35,979 bases of DNA from JBBRVP01 sp038246785. Its GTDB lineage: Bacteria; Actinomycetota; Actinomycetes; Jiangellales; Jiangellaceae. Position numbers and translations under genes: made by a program. The notes beneath the pieces are model-generated. The model worked only from the letters and a program-made list of their open reading frames with translations. It was not told where the DNA came from and did no database searches. The stretch covers positions 1 through 35,979 of the forward strand of contig JBBRVP010000035.1 in assembly GCA_038246785.1 (NCBI GenBank). The letters are read 5' to 3'. Below are positions 7,531 to 15,619 of this stretch, piece after piece. The stretch's first letter is position 1; the number at the start of each line of letters is the position of its first letter.

Positions 7531-8160
7531 CTAGGGGGCGGCGCTCGAGGCCGCTGTGCTGGTGTTCGCGATGGCGTCCGCGGCAGCGCGTGCGACTGCC
7601 GGGATGACATGGGTGTAGAGATCCGCGGTGATCGCCGTGGTGGAGTGCCCAGGCGATCGCTCACGACCTTGAGGTCGACGCCGGCTGCCAGAGCGAGGCT
7701 GGCGTGTGTGTGCCGGAGTTCGTGCAAGCGGATTTGCCGCATCGCTGCGACCTTGCTCAGCCGCTTGAACAGGACGGAGACCTGATCGGGCCGGAGCAGG
7801 GCGCCGTCCTCGCGGGTGAACACGAGGTCCGTCGCGCTTCAACAGGCTCCCCAAGCTCGCTCGCGAGCTTGCTCATCCCTCCTCCGGCGGAGCACAGCCG
7901 CCGTCCGTTCGTCGATAGGCACGATCCGAGCGCCGGTCTGGGTCTTCGGGGCGTTCAGTTGAGGGCCGGCCCCCGCGTCCACGACCTGCCGACGTACGAC
8001 GACGTGGCGTGCGTCGAGATCGACATCGGACCAGTGGAGTCCAATGGCCCCGCCCCGCCGCATGCCGGTGAGCGCGATGATGTGGAGGACGGTGGTGGGC
8101 CCGACACGGTCAGGGAACGGTCGGCGGTGGCTACCCTCGCGCGGCCTGAGCGGACGCTCA
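7531..8160 (-). pseudogene. tyrosine integrase remnant with two frameshifts, N-terminus missing
   Basis: Three frames together give the catalytic domain of an actinobacterial phage-type integrase. The first (about 8150-7860) has HIIALTGMRRGGAIGLHWSD, including the first catalytic Arg, and KTQTGARIVPID. The second (7860-7660) has FTREDGALLRPDQ and HELRHTHASLALAAGVDLKVV, the HxxR box. The third (7660-7531) has GHSTTAITADLYTHVIPAVA, with the catalytic Tyr, and ends in TAG. Two frameshifts therefore separate the catalytic residues, and the arm-binding and core-binding N-terminal domains are absent upstream. The gene cannot make an active enzyme. Its 3' end faces the tRNA-Thr fragment, the usual int-att order. 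Confidence 0.8.
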
Positions 8161-8232
8161 ACCGGACCGACATCGGCTGCGGGCCATACATCACGTGCAG
8201 CGGACCATCCATCTGGCTGAACCCTGCCGGCG

Positions 8233-8490
8233 CTACTCCGAAAGCGGGCTGCGGCGGATCAACCAGGAAGGTGGAACGCGCCCGTCGGGCCAGGCACTGA
8301 TGCAGACGCGGTTGCCGGCGCGGTCGGCGAGGATCCAGCCCGCAGGGGCATCGGCGTCGTCGACGATGCGGCCTCCTGCGGCAAGGGCCGTTGCCAGCCG
8401 CGCCTCGACGTGCTCGCGAGCGACGGACACGTCTACGTGCATCGCGTGCCGGAGCGGCTTGGCCGGGTCGAGTTCTTGCATCCAGACACA
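8233..8490 (-). pseudogene. VOC-family protein, C-terminal fragment
   Basis: About 85 residues remain, with VWMQELDPAKPLRHAMHVDV, VEARLATALAAGGRIVDDADAP and GWILADRAGNRVCISAWPD. This matches the last beta-alpha-beta-beta-beta unit of VOC (glyoxalase/bleomycin-resistance-like) proteins of actinobacteria. The N-terminal module is missing; the DNA upstream carries no matching sequence in any frame. It lies between the integrase remnant and a truncated DUF6069 gene, which suggests a deletion-prone junction. Confidence 0.6.
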
Positions 8491-8629
8491 CCTCGTGCGA
8501 GCGCGGCCTCCTGTCGTTCCGTCAGTTCGTGCGCGTCTTCACCACCGCAACGGGGTTGTCCCTGAGCTGAGTGGGTGGGACTGATGGCGACGACCTGTCG
8601 AAAAGGGCAGTGGCACGGTTCGAGCCTGG

Positions 8630-8848
8630 TCAGCTTGCGCGCGTGAGCCACCTTGCCGTGGTCGGAACCACGATGGCCGCGGCGATGGTGTGCAGCGTGA
8701 TCAGGGTGGCCGCGGAGCCGGCGTCGAACCCGAAGGTGAGATCCGGGACGAAGGACAGAGCGGTCAGGGTGACCGTCGTCCGCACGAACGTGGCCCACGG
8801 CCGCCGCGCCCTTGCGCGGCCATGGCGGCGGCGATGCCGACGCCGCAA
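8630..8848 (-). pseudogene. DUF6069-like membrane protein, C-terminal fragment
   Basis: The frame ends with TFVRTTVTLTALSFVPDLTF and AATLITLHTIAAAIVVPTTARWL: two hydrophobic helices like the last pair in four-helix DUF6069 membrane proteins. The preceding residues are Arg/His-rich shadow sequence, and the first two helices are absent because the promoter of the divergent YCII gene begins there. Most likely a truncated gene; function in the family is unknown. Confidence 0.5.
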
Positions 8849-8865
8849 GGCTCTCTGTGGCAGGT

Positions 8866-8891
8866 TGTCGTATCGGCGGGATGCCGTTCGT
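8866..8891 (+). promoter_or_regulatory. ECF42-type promoter of the YCII-sigma operon
   Basis: TGTCG (8866-8870), 14 bp, then CGTTCGT (8885-8891), 52 bp before the ATG of the first YCII gene. The same two boxes with the same spacing precede the second YCII gene at 10702. ECF42 factors are described as recognising a TGTCGA-like -35 box before their own YCII gene, so autoregulation by the sigma factor encoded here is likely. Confidence 0.6.
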
Positions 8892-8943
8892 GGTGGGGGT
8901 AGAAGGCGGTCATCGGGACCGCCCGGGACTGAGGAGAAGTGGG

Positions 8944-9306
8944 ATGACGCACTACTTGTTGACCGTGCACGGCCCCGCCGAGATGGACGAGTTCGGCAAC
9001 TACGGCTCCAAGGAGGAGATGGAGGAGGCGTTCGCCGCGACCGGCGCCTTCAATGACAAGCTTCACGCCGATGGCTACTGGGTCTTCGCCGGTGGGCTTC
9101 AGTCGGCATCGACCGCGACCGTCGTCGACGGCCAGGGTGAGACGCCGGTGATGACCGACGGCCCCTACCTCGAGACCAAGGAGGTCATCGGGGGTTTCTG
9201 GATCATCGACGCGCCCGACCTCGACGTGGCGCTCAAGCTCGCGGCCGAGGGGTCCAAGGCCTGCCGAGGCAAGGTCGAGGTCCGTCCGTTCGACGGCCTC
9301 GCCTGA
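8944..9306 (+). CDS. YCII-related (DGPF) protein
   Basis: This is a 120-residue single-domain protein. It shows MTHYLLTVHGP at the start, the central GYWVFAGGLQSASTATVVDG, and the family signature TDGPYLETKEVIGGFWIIDAPDLDVAL. YCII/DGPF proteins are small dimeric alpha-beta folds of unclear role, often encoded beside ECF42-type sigma factors, as here: the sigma gene starts 24 bp after the stop. GAGGAGAAGTGGG precedes the ATG at 8944. The gene is preceded by the promoter motif shared with the second YCII gene. It probably takes part in the response controlled by the sigma factor, but its biochemical role is not known. Confidence 0.9.
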   Translation: MTHYLLTVHGPAEMDEFGNYGSKEEMEEAFAATGAFNDKLHADGYWVFAGGLQSASTATVVDGQGETPVMTDGPYLETKEVIGGFWIIDAPDLDVALKLAAEGSKACRGKVEVRPFDGLA

Positions 9307-9330
9307 GTCGGACCGACCGACGACTGATCG

Positions 9331-10542
9331 ATGCAGGGCGGAACTGCGGCCGTCGAGCGGGTCTTCCGCGAGGAGTACGGCCGCCTGATCGCCTCACTCG
9401 TCCGCCGCTTCGGTGACATCGACGTCGCAGAGGAGGCGGCGGGTGAGGCGCTCGTGGCCGCGTTGGAGAAGTGGCCGGAGTCCGGCGTACCTCCCAACCC
9501 CGGCGGCTGGCTCACCACCACCGCGGGCAACCGCGCGATCGACCGGATCCGCCGCGAGAAGCAGCGCAAGGCGAAGCACCAGGCGGCCTTCATGCGCCAC
9601 GACGACACGCCCCACGAGCACACCGGACCGGTCGAGGACGACCGATTGCGGCTGCTGTTCACCTGCTGCCACCCGGCGCTCGCACCGGGGGCGCGGATCG
9701 CGCTGACGCTTCGCCTCCTCGGTGGGCTGACCGTGCCCGAGATCGCGCAGGCGTTCCTCGTGCCCGAGACCACGATGGCGCAGCGGATCACCCGGGCGAA
9801 GAAGAAGATCGCGGCGGCGAACGTGCCCTACCGGGTGCCCGAGGCCGCCGACCTCCCCGAGCGGCTCGGCGGCGTGCTGGCGGTACTGTTCCTCGTCTTC
9901 AACGAAGGCTACCTCGCCACCGGCGACGGCGAGCCGGTGCGCGCCGAGCTCACCGGCGAGGCCATCCGGCTGACACGGGTCCTCCGCCAACTGCTCCCCG
10001 AGGAACCGGAGGTGGCCGGTCTGCTCGGGCTGCTGCTGCTCACCGAGGCCCGGCGTGAGGCCCGCATGCAAAGTGGGCAGCTGGTCCCGCTCGGCGAGCA
10101 GGATCGCGCCGGCTGGGACCGCGCGCTGATCGCCGTGGGGCACGACCTGGTCCGCGAGTGCCTCGCGATCAACCGACCCGGCCGTTATCAGATACTCGCC
10201 GCGATCAACGCCGTCCACACCGACGCCCCCACCGCGTCGGACACGGACTGGTCGCAGGTGGTCGCACTGTATGACCAGCTGACCCGGTTCGACCCGTCGC
10301 CGATCGTCGCACTCAACCGCGCGGTCGCGGTCGCGGAGCTGGACGGCCCGAAGGTGGCGCTCACTCTGGTCGACCGGCTGCCACTCACGGGCTACCACGC
10401 ATGGCACGTCGCCCGCGCCGACATGCTCCGCAGGCTCGGCCGGACCGCCGAGGCGAAGGAGTCGTACGACGCCGCCATCGCCGCCACCCAGAACTCCGCC
10501 GAGCGCGCCTACCTGAGCAGGAAGCGCGGCGAGCTGGTCTGA
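9331..10542 (+). CDS. ECF42-like RNA polymerase sigma factor with C-terminal TPR-like extension
   Basis: This sigma factor has 403 residues. Region 2 is at about 8-75 (VFREEYGRLIASLVRRFGDIDVAEEAAGEAL, then NRAIDRIRRE), and region 4 at about 105-158 (RLLGGLTVPEIAQAFLVPETTMAQRITRAKKKI). A DUF6596-type extension covers about 175-285, and TPR-like helices follow at 310-403 (ALNRAVAVAELDGPKVAL, ADMLRRLGRTAEAKESYDAAI). This layout, and the YCII gene directly upstream in the same transcript, fit the ECF42 group. These factors lack a classical anti-sigma factor and are thought to be controlled through the C-terminal extension. The likely targets are the two promoters found here. Confidence 0.9.
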   Translation: MQGGTAAVERVFREEYGRLIASLVRRFGDIDVAEEAAGEALVAALEKWPESGVPPNPGGWLTTTAGNRAIDRIRREKQRKAKHQAAFMRHDDTPHEHTGPVEDDRLRLLFTCCHPALAPGARIALTLRLLGGLTVPEIAQAFLVPETTMAQRITRAKKKIAAANVPYRVPEAADLPERLGGVLAVLFLVFNEGYLATGDGEPVRAELTGEAIRLTRVLRQLLPEEPEVAGLLGLLLLTEARREARMQSGQLVPLGEQDRAGWDRALIAVGHDLVRECLAINRPGRYQILAAINAVHTDAPTASDTDWSQVVALYDQLTRFDPSPIVALNRAVAVAELDGPKVALTLVDRLPLTGYHAWHVARADMLRRLGRTAEAKESYDAAIAATQNSAERAYLSRKRGELV

Positions 10543-10674
10543 GCGACGCCCTGGCCGACAGATGGGCGGGGGGACGGGGGGACTGGCGGGTGTCGTGGGC
10601 CTCCACTGTGGCTGCTGCCCTCGGAATGACAGGGCCATGTCAGCTCAGCGGCATGAGCATGCGACGGCGGCGAG

Positions 10675-10686
10675 GTCTCTTGAGAC
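10675..10686. repeat. 12-bp perfect inverted repeat upstream of second YCII promoter
   Basis: GTCTC-TT-GAGAC lies 15 bp upstream of the -35 box of the second YCII gene. It could be an operator, but no copy is seen at the first promoter; chance is possible. Confidence 0.25.
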
Positions 10687-10701
10687 ATTCTTCTGGCAGA
10701 G

Positions 10702-10727
10702 TGTCGGATCCGGAGCGATTCGTTCGT
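10702..10727 (+). promoter_or_regulatory. ECF42-type promoter of the second YCII gene
   Basis: TGTCG (10702-10706), exactly 14 bp, then CGTTCGT (10721-10727), 55 bp before the ATG at 10783. Both boxes and the spacing equal those at 8866-8891, while the surrounding DNA differs, which supports a shared functional promoter. Confidence 0.6.
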
Positions 10728-10782
10728 AGAAGAGGTGAGAGGCGGCCGGAGGTGGCCGCCGGGACACCCTGGGAGTCATGGG

Positions 10783-11121
10783 ATGACGCGGTACCTGATC
10801 TCGTTCGATGATGGCGCGATGACCTTCCCCGAGGAGGATCTGCCCGACGTAGACAAGGCCGCGCACGAGGTGGTCCAGGAGGCCCAGGACGCCGGCGTGT
10901 GGGTTTTCGGCGGAGGACTGGAAAGCCAGAGGGCGAGCGTCGTGGCCACCGACGGGACGGTCACCGACGGCCCGTACCCGGAGACCAAGGAGGTCCTGGG
11001 CGGGTTCGCGGTCGTCGACGTGCCCTCACGCGAGGAGGCGCTCGAGTGGGCTGCCAAGATCGCCGTCGCCTGCCGCTGTGCGCAAGAGGTACGCGAGCTC
11101 CTGCCCGACCCGGCCGTCTGA
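10783..11121 (+). CDS. second YCII-related (DGPF) protein
   Basis: This 112-residue paralogue of the protein at 8944 starts MTRYLISFDDGAM. It shares GVWVFGGGLESQRASVVATDG and the signature TDGPYPETKEVLGGFAVVDVPSREEAL. The ATG at 10783 is used because the alignment begins there and GGGAGTCATGG precedes it; the longer frame from 10735 is not supported. It has its own copy of the ECF42-type promoter and is therefore probably under the same sigma factor, though encoded downstream as a separate unit. The N-terminal part (DDGAMTFPEEDLPDVDKAAHEV) differs strongly from the first copy, so the two may act on different substrates or pair with each other. Confidence 0.88.
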   Translation: MTRYLISFDDGAMTFPEEDLPDVDKAAHEVVQEAQDAGVWVFGGGLESQRASVVATDGTVTDGPYPETKEVLGGFAVVDVPSREEALEWAAKIAVACRCAQEVRELLPDPAV

Positions 11122-11361
11122 TCGAAGGAGACCCGCCCGGGCTAGCCGGCTTGTGGTCAGTCGTCTCATGGACGTCGCGACCTCGATGTACTGGCGACGG
11201 GAGAGCGCGGCCGCGAAGACTGCGGTCCTCCCGGGTGATGGCGGTCGGCCTGACCGCCGTGGTGCGCGCCTTGCGTCCTGGCGCTCCGGAGGACTGTGCC
11301 GGCGGGGTCTCAGTGCGGTGTCAGCCTGCGATCAGCACTCCAGTGCGCCGCTGCAGCAATC

Positions 11362-11928
11362 TCAGCATGGGTGGACCCGGAGCGGCCGCGGCGACCTCGA
11401 GTCGCCGGTCAGCTCGGGGACGTCGCCTGGGTCGGTGAGCACGTGGGCGACGTCGCTGAGGCGGCAGTGGTTGCGGCGGGCGAAGCTGCGCATGAGTTCG
11501 AACGCCTCACCGACGTCCACGCCGTACAGCTGAGCGATGGCTCCCTTGGCCTGCTCGATGACAACCCGACTGTTCAACGCCCCTGCAGCTGTTCGGCAAG
11601 CATGTTCCAGCGGCGAGTAGCCCGTTACTGCAGCAGCCCGCTGGTGGCCACGTGCCCCAAGGCTTGCACGCATCGGCAACGCGTGCACGGAACGGAAACC
11701 GGCGGCGACCGCACGCGGCGCGAACTGCGGCCAGCGACCGCCGGCCATCCCGAGTCCGCGTTGATCACCAGTGTCCCGGGGGCCGTGGTGATCGCCGTCG
11801 TCCGTGGCGCTGGGAACGAACCCGTCCAGCCAGCCATCGGGTTGCCCTCGCCGCAGGACGACACGACGCATCAGCGAAGCACTCGGCCCGAACAGGTCGG
11901 ACGGCACGAGGTGCCCATGCGTGCTCAT
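11362..11928 (-). pseudogene. GAF-ANTAR regulator, decayed
   Basis: The C-terminal part is a clear ANTAR RNA-binding domain (ALNSRVVIEQAKGAIAQLYG, then GEAFELMRSFARRNHCRLSDVAHVL), which in active proteins binds paired hairpins to prevent transcription termination. Upstream, GAF-domain pieces are spread over two frames. WPQFAPRAVAAGFRSVHALPMR is in the main frame; PGTLVINADSGW and LGHVATSGLLQ are in the other. This implies several small insertions or deletions and loss of part of the GAF domain. An internally rearranged but translated ANTAR protein of about 189 residues cannot be excluded, because the main frame stays open. Confidence 0.65.
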
Positions 11929-11994
11929 GGGTGGAGGGAGTCCCTGCATTTCAGGTACGGGGGGCCGCCTCCTCGTGAGGCTGGTCCATACCGG

Positions 11995-13080
11995 TCAGCC
12001 CCGGTACTGGGACACGAGCGGGCACTGGAACGGGTCGCGCGCGCGTAGGCCCACCGCGTTGAGGTAGCGCACGACGATCCCGTACGACTGCAGCAGCGTG
12101 GTCTCGGTGTAGGTGACCCCAAGATCCGCACAGTGCGCGCGCACCATGGCCTGGACCCGCTTCAAGTTGGGCCGCGGCATGCTCGGGAACAGGTGGTGCT
12201 CGATCTGGTAGTTCAGGCCGCCCATCGCGGCGTCGACGAGAGGTCCGCCGCGGATGTTGCGGGACATGAGCACCTGGCGACGCAGGAAGTCGACCTTGAG
12301 GTTCGCCGGCACGATCGGCATCCCCTTGTGGTTCGGCGCGAACGAACCGCCCAGCAGGACGCCGAACACGGCCATGTTGACGCCGAAGAACGCCGCGGCC
12401 TTTCCCGGCGGGAGGACGACCAGCAGAGCCGCCACGTAGCCGCCGAGCCGCCCGGCGAGGAAGGTCGCCTCAGTCCAACGGTGTGTCACCGGCGCCCGGC
12501 GCAATACCGTCTTGACGCTCTCGGCGTGCAGGTGCAACCCCTCGAGGGTGAGCAACGGGAAGAAGCACCAGCCCTGGTAGCGGGCCAGCCGGGCGGAGAG
12601 ACCCGTCTTCGCCGCCGCCGCGGCAGGGGTGAAGGCGAGGACGCCAGAGGCGATGTCGGGGTCCTTGCCCTCCTGGTTGGGTGCCCCGTGATGGCGGTTG
12701 TGCTTGCTGATCCACCAGCCGTAGCTGAGCCCCGCGAAGACGCCGCTGAGCACCCGGGCCGTCCATTCGTTCCAGCGGTGCGAGGCGAAGATTTGGCGGT
12801 GCGCCGCGTCGTGGCCGAGGAAGCCGATCTGGGTCGAGATCACCGCGAGAACGGCCGCGAGACCCAGCTGAGCCCAGGAGTCACCGAGGACCACGACGGC
12901 GACCCAGACAAGGACGAACGCGGCGACGGCCGCGACCATGCGGATCCAGTAATAGCCGTACCGGCGGCGCAGCAGCCCGCTCTCCTGCACGCGGCGCGAC
13001 AACTCGTGGTACGCGCTGACGTACCGGGTGCGCGGCTGCCGCGTCGGGGTCGTCGATGGCGTGTCGCTGACCGCCGTCAC
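11995..13080 (-). CDS. membrane fatty-acid (acyl-lipid/acyl-CoA) desaturase
   Basis: This 361-residue di-iron membrane desaturase carries the three histidine boxes: HDAAH at 90-94, HNRHH at 127-131 and QIEHH at 292-296. The last, with Gln first, is the form seen in linoleoyl-CoA/front-end-like and mycobacterial DesA3-like enzymes. Hydrophobic segments at about 47-65, 72-88 and 212-246 anchor it in the membrane. It would insert a double bond into membrane acyl chains using an electron donor such as ferredoxin or rubredoxin; none is encoded nearby. The GTG at 13080 follows a GAGG box; an upstream frame to 13176 is possible. It stands alone, between remnants. Confidence 0.88.
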   Translation of the reverse strand: MTAVSDTPSTTPTRQPRTRYVSAYHELSRRVQESGLLRRRYGYYWIRMVAAVAAFVLVWVAVVVLGDSWAQLGLAAVLAVISTQIGFLGHDAAHRQIFASHRWNEWTARVLSGVFAGLSYGWWISKHNRHHGAPNQEGKDPDIASGVLAFTPAAAAAKTGLSARLARYQGWCFFPLLTLEGLHLHAESVKTVLRRAPVTHRWTEATFLAGRLGGYVAALLVVLPPGKAAAFFGVNMAVFGVLLGGSFAPNHKGMPIVPANLKVDFLRRQVLMSRNIRGGPLVDAAMGGLNYQIEHHLFPSMPRPNLKRVQAMVRAHCADLGVTYTETTLLQSYGIVVRYLNAVGLRARDPFQCPLVSQYRG

Positions 13081-13568
13081 CGGACGGACCTCGGACCGGC
13101 AATCGTTCCTGCAACGAGCACGGAAACCCCCGGATCTAGCGGCGGCGGAGGGGACAGGCTGCCGGGTCCGGGGCAACGCTGGACTGGGACTCGACGTGGA
13201 TCAAACCATGGATGCCCGCGCACCGCCCGACGAAACCCGCAGCCGACCGCCCGGTGCGTGTCCAGCGTCCATGACCCGTCCCACCGGGGGTGTTCCGCCC
13301 GAGGACGCCGATCCCACGGCGGGCGGGCGCTCCAGGTCGCGCGTCATGACCTCGGGCCGGGTTCGTCTCGCCCGGTTCGGGTTGCGCTGGGATAGACGTG
13401 TTTGAGTCTGTTTCGTAGTCGTGCTGCCCCGGACCCGGCAGCGCATCAGGCGCCCGCCACCGAGGTTCGGGGCTTCTCCATGGACGCGGCACCGCGGCTG
13501 GGTCGCGGATTCGCCGCCCGCGGTGTGATAGCCGGCTGTCTCCCAGTCCGAGGAGACGTTCACCCCGG
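13081..13568. other. intergenic stretch without recognisable gene
   Basis: I see no supported gene on either strand. Short frames are Arg/Pro-rich shadows. The part around 13395-13425 has lower GC (GTGTTTGAGTCTGTTTCGTA) and might hold a promoter, but no clear box pair was found. The region next to 13080 must carry the desaturase promoter. Confidence 0.4.
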
Positions 13569-13925
13569 ATGCTCGAGGTGCGGTGGCGGCTGGTCGCCCA
13601 GGTCGCCGCCAACCTTGGCACGAGCGCCGGCGCCGTTGGCGCCCGCTTGGCAAGGGCGCGTGCTCGGCTTCGGGTGGAGCACGTCCTCGCGCTGCGCCGG
13701 ACACGGTTGACGACTCCCGCCTGCCGAGGCGTCCTCGAGGCGGTGTCCCTCGGCGATCGCCGCCACCAGCGCACCCTCGGAGCCGGGGCCCACTTGTTGT
13801 CGTGCCTCACCGTCCTGGCCATACGCGGACGAGGCCGCTCTCGGGCCGCCGGGCCAGGACGTGACGACGCCTACGTCATCGTGCAGGAGCGCCAGTTGCA
13901 CATCCTGCCTGGGGGTGCCCGCTGA
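13569..13925 (+). pseudogene. sigma-factor C-terminal remnant (region 4 plus zinc-finger-like tail)
   Basis: The frame encodes VAANLGTSAGAVGARLARARARLRVEH, a helix-turn-helix like region 4 of ECF-type sigma factors. LTTPACRGVLEAVSLGDRRHQRTLGAGAHLLSC then resembles the Cys-containing tail seen in some actinobacterial sigma-like proteins. Region 2 is absent upstream, and the last 40 residues (RGRGRSRAAG to the end) do not continue the family pattern, so a frameshift or rearrangement is likely. The identification rests on pattern memory and is only moderately firm. Confidence 0.45.
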
Positions 13926-14261
13926 GATCGGTGCCACCGGGCGCCGGATGTGCCGGGGAGGGACAGCATGGTCCGTCGCCTGACGCATCCCCGCCGGCGT
14001 ATCGGCGCGGGGGCGCGGTCCTCTGCAGGTTGGGCGGGGTCTTTGCGATGACAATGAACAGGATGTCCGCGCCGTCCGGCGCGTGTTGGGCGGCGGTGCG
14101 TTCCCCCATGCGACACCCCTGCCACGCCAGTGCTAGCGCTCGCCTGGCAGTGACCAGACCTGCTCGTTGAACGTGGCCACCCGGGGCGACCCGCCGACTA
14201 ATCTGAGGGAACCCGACCGGCGACAGGCGACTGCCGTCGCATCCTGTACCGGTGAGGAACG
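13926..14261. other. intergenic stretch without supported gene
   Basis: A short minus-strand frame starting at 14109 (MGERTAAQHAPDGADILFIV) looks more protein-like than its surroundings but becomes Pro/Arg-rich after about 30 residues. I do not recognise it. The end of the region must contain the promoter of the DUF2652 gene. Confidence 0.4.
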
Positions 14262-15413
14262 ATGCTCTCCGACTCCCAGCCCACCTGCTTCCTGATCGCC
14301 GACGTCTCCGGCTACACGGGCTACCTCGCCGACGTCGAGCTGGGCCACGCCCAGGACATCCTTGCCGACCTCATCGGTGCGGTCGTCACAGCGCTGCGTC
14401 CCGGCTTCCGGCTCTCCAAGCTCGAGGGCGACGCGGCGTTCACCTTCGCGCCGGTCGACAAGGTCGACGGATCGGCGCTCCTGGACACGATCGAACGCTG
14501 CTACTTCAGTTTCCGCCGCCGCCGACGGGACGTCCGCCAGGCCACGTCGTGCGAGTGCCAAGCGTGCGCGCGCATCCCCGACCTGGACCTCAAGTTCGTC
14601 GTCCACCACGGCGCCGCCGTCCTGCACCGGGTCGCCGGTCGCCAGGAGCTCTTGGGCTCCGACGTCGTCGTCGCGCATCGTCTGCTGAAGAACGACGTCG
14701 TGCAGACGCTGGGTGTGGACGCGTACGCCCTGATCAGCCAGCAGTGCATCGACGCCTCCGACCTCGACCCAGCCGCGCTGGGCATGCGCAGCCACACGGA
14801 GACCTACGAGCGCATCGGGGACGTGCCGACCTGGGTGCACGACCTGGAGGGGCGCTGGCAGGAGGAGGACGCACGCGCGCGTGTCCGCGTCAGGCCCGAC
14901 GAGGCCATCCTGACTGTCTCGTCGGCCACGCAGGTTCCGCCACAGGTGGCATGGGACTTCCTCACCCGGCCTCGGCAGCGGATGACGTGGCAGCCCTGGG
15001 TCACCGAGGTGGCCGTCAAGGGTGCCACCGGAGGACGGCGTGGGCCCGGCTCGGCCAACCACTGCAAGCACGGCAAGGATGCTGTCATCGAGGAGATCCT
15101 CGACTGGCGTCCGTACGACTACGTCACGGATCGGACGATCCTGGAGACCCCCGGCGGGGCGGTGAAGCTACTCCACACCGTCGAGCTGGAGCCGACCGAG
15201 TCGGGGACCACGATCCACTTCCGGTTCGGCGCACCCCGCACGCGGCGCGAGAAGGAGGTGATGGCCACGATCGGTCCGGCGTACGGGCAAGCGCTCGAGT
15301 CGAGGCTGCCCGTGCTCGTGGCCCAGCTCGAAGCTGAGCTGGCGGCCCGCAACGCGGACGGCGCGCCGGACCTGCCCGAGGCCCGGCACGACGGCGACGT
15401 GTCAACTTCGTAG
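14262..15413 (+). CDS. DUF2652 (adenylate-cyclase-like) plus SRPBCC domain protein
   Basis: This 383-residue protein has two domains. Residues 7-200 form a DUF2652 domain, related to class III nucleotide cyclases: FLIADVSGYTGYLADVEL with the Asp of the metal site, then LEGDAAFTFAP with the second acidic position, then VVHHGAAVLHRVAGRQELLGSDVVVAHRLLKN. Residues 220-355 resemble a START/SRPBCC (polyketide-cyclase-like) fold: PPQVAWDFLTRPRQRMTWQPWV, and FRFGAPRTRREKEVM near the end. SRPBCC domains bind hydrophobic ligands. Whether the cyclase-like part makes a cyclic nucleotide is unknown. There is no membrane segment. It is monocistronic, with flanking remnants. Confidence 0.85.
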   Translation: MLSDSQPTCFLIADVSGYTGYLADVELGHAQDILADLIGAVVTALRPGFRLSKLEGDAAFTFAPVDKVDGSALLDTIERCYFSFRRRRRDVRQATSCECQACARIPDLDLKFVVHHGAAVLHRVAGRQELLGSDVVVAHRLLKNDVVQTLGVDAYALISQQCIDASDLDPAALGMRSHTETYERIGDVPTWVHDLEGRWQEEDARARVRVRPDEAILTVSSATQVPPQVAWDFLTRPRQRMTWQPWVTEVAVKGATGGRRGPGSANHCKHGKDAVIEEILDWRPYDYVTDRTILETPGGAVKLLHTVELEPTESGTTIHFRFGAPRTRREKEVMATIGPAYGQALESRLPVLVAQLEAELAARNADGAPDLPEARHDGDVSTS

Positions 15414-15619
15414 GGTGCCGATCACCACCGCCCCGGAGGTCCGGGCCGTTGGCCGTCCAACGCGCCATGGCCGGCCAGCTCGCGACCAGCGAGCATGACC
15501 GGGACCACCTGCTCGCGTCGACGACCGCGGTGCTGCGGCGCGAGCGCACCGCCTCGAGCCCCCCCGCCGTCTTGTGAATCCGGACGGGAATCGTCCGCAC
15601 ACAGTCCTACCTTGGTGCC

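Noticed and set aside
12133..13395. 420-residue plus-strand frame
   Set aside because: Shadow of the desaturase, whose histidine boxes are unambiguous on the other strand.
14133..15071. 312-residue minus-strand frame
   Set aside because: Antisense of the DUF2652 gene.
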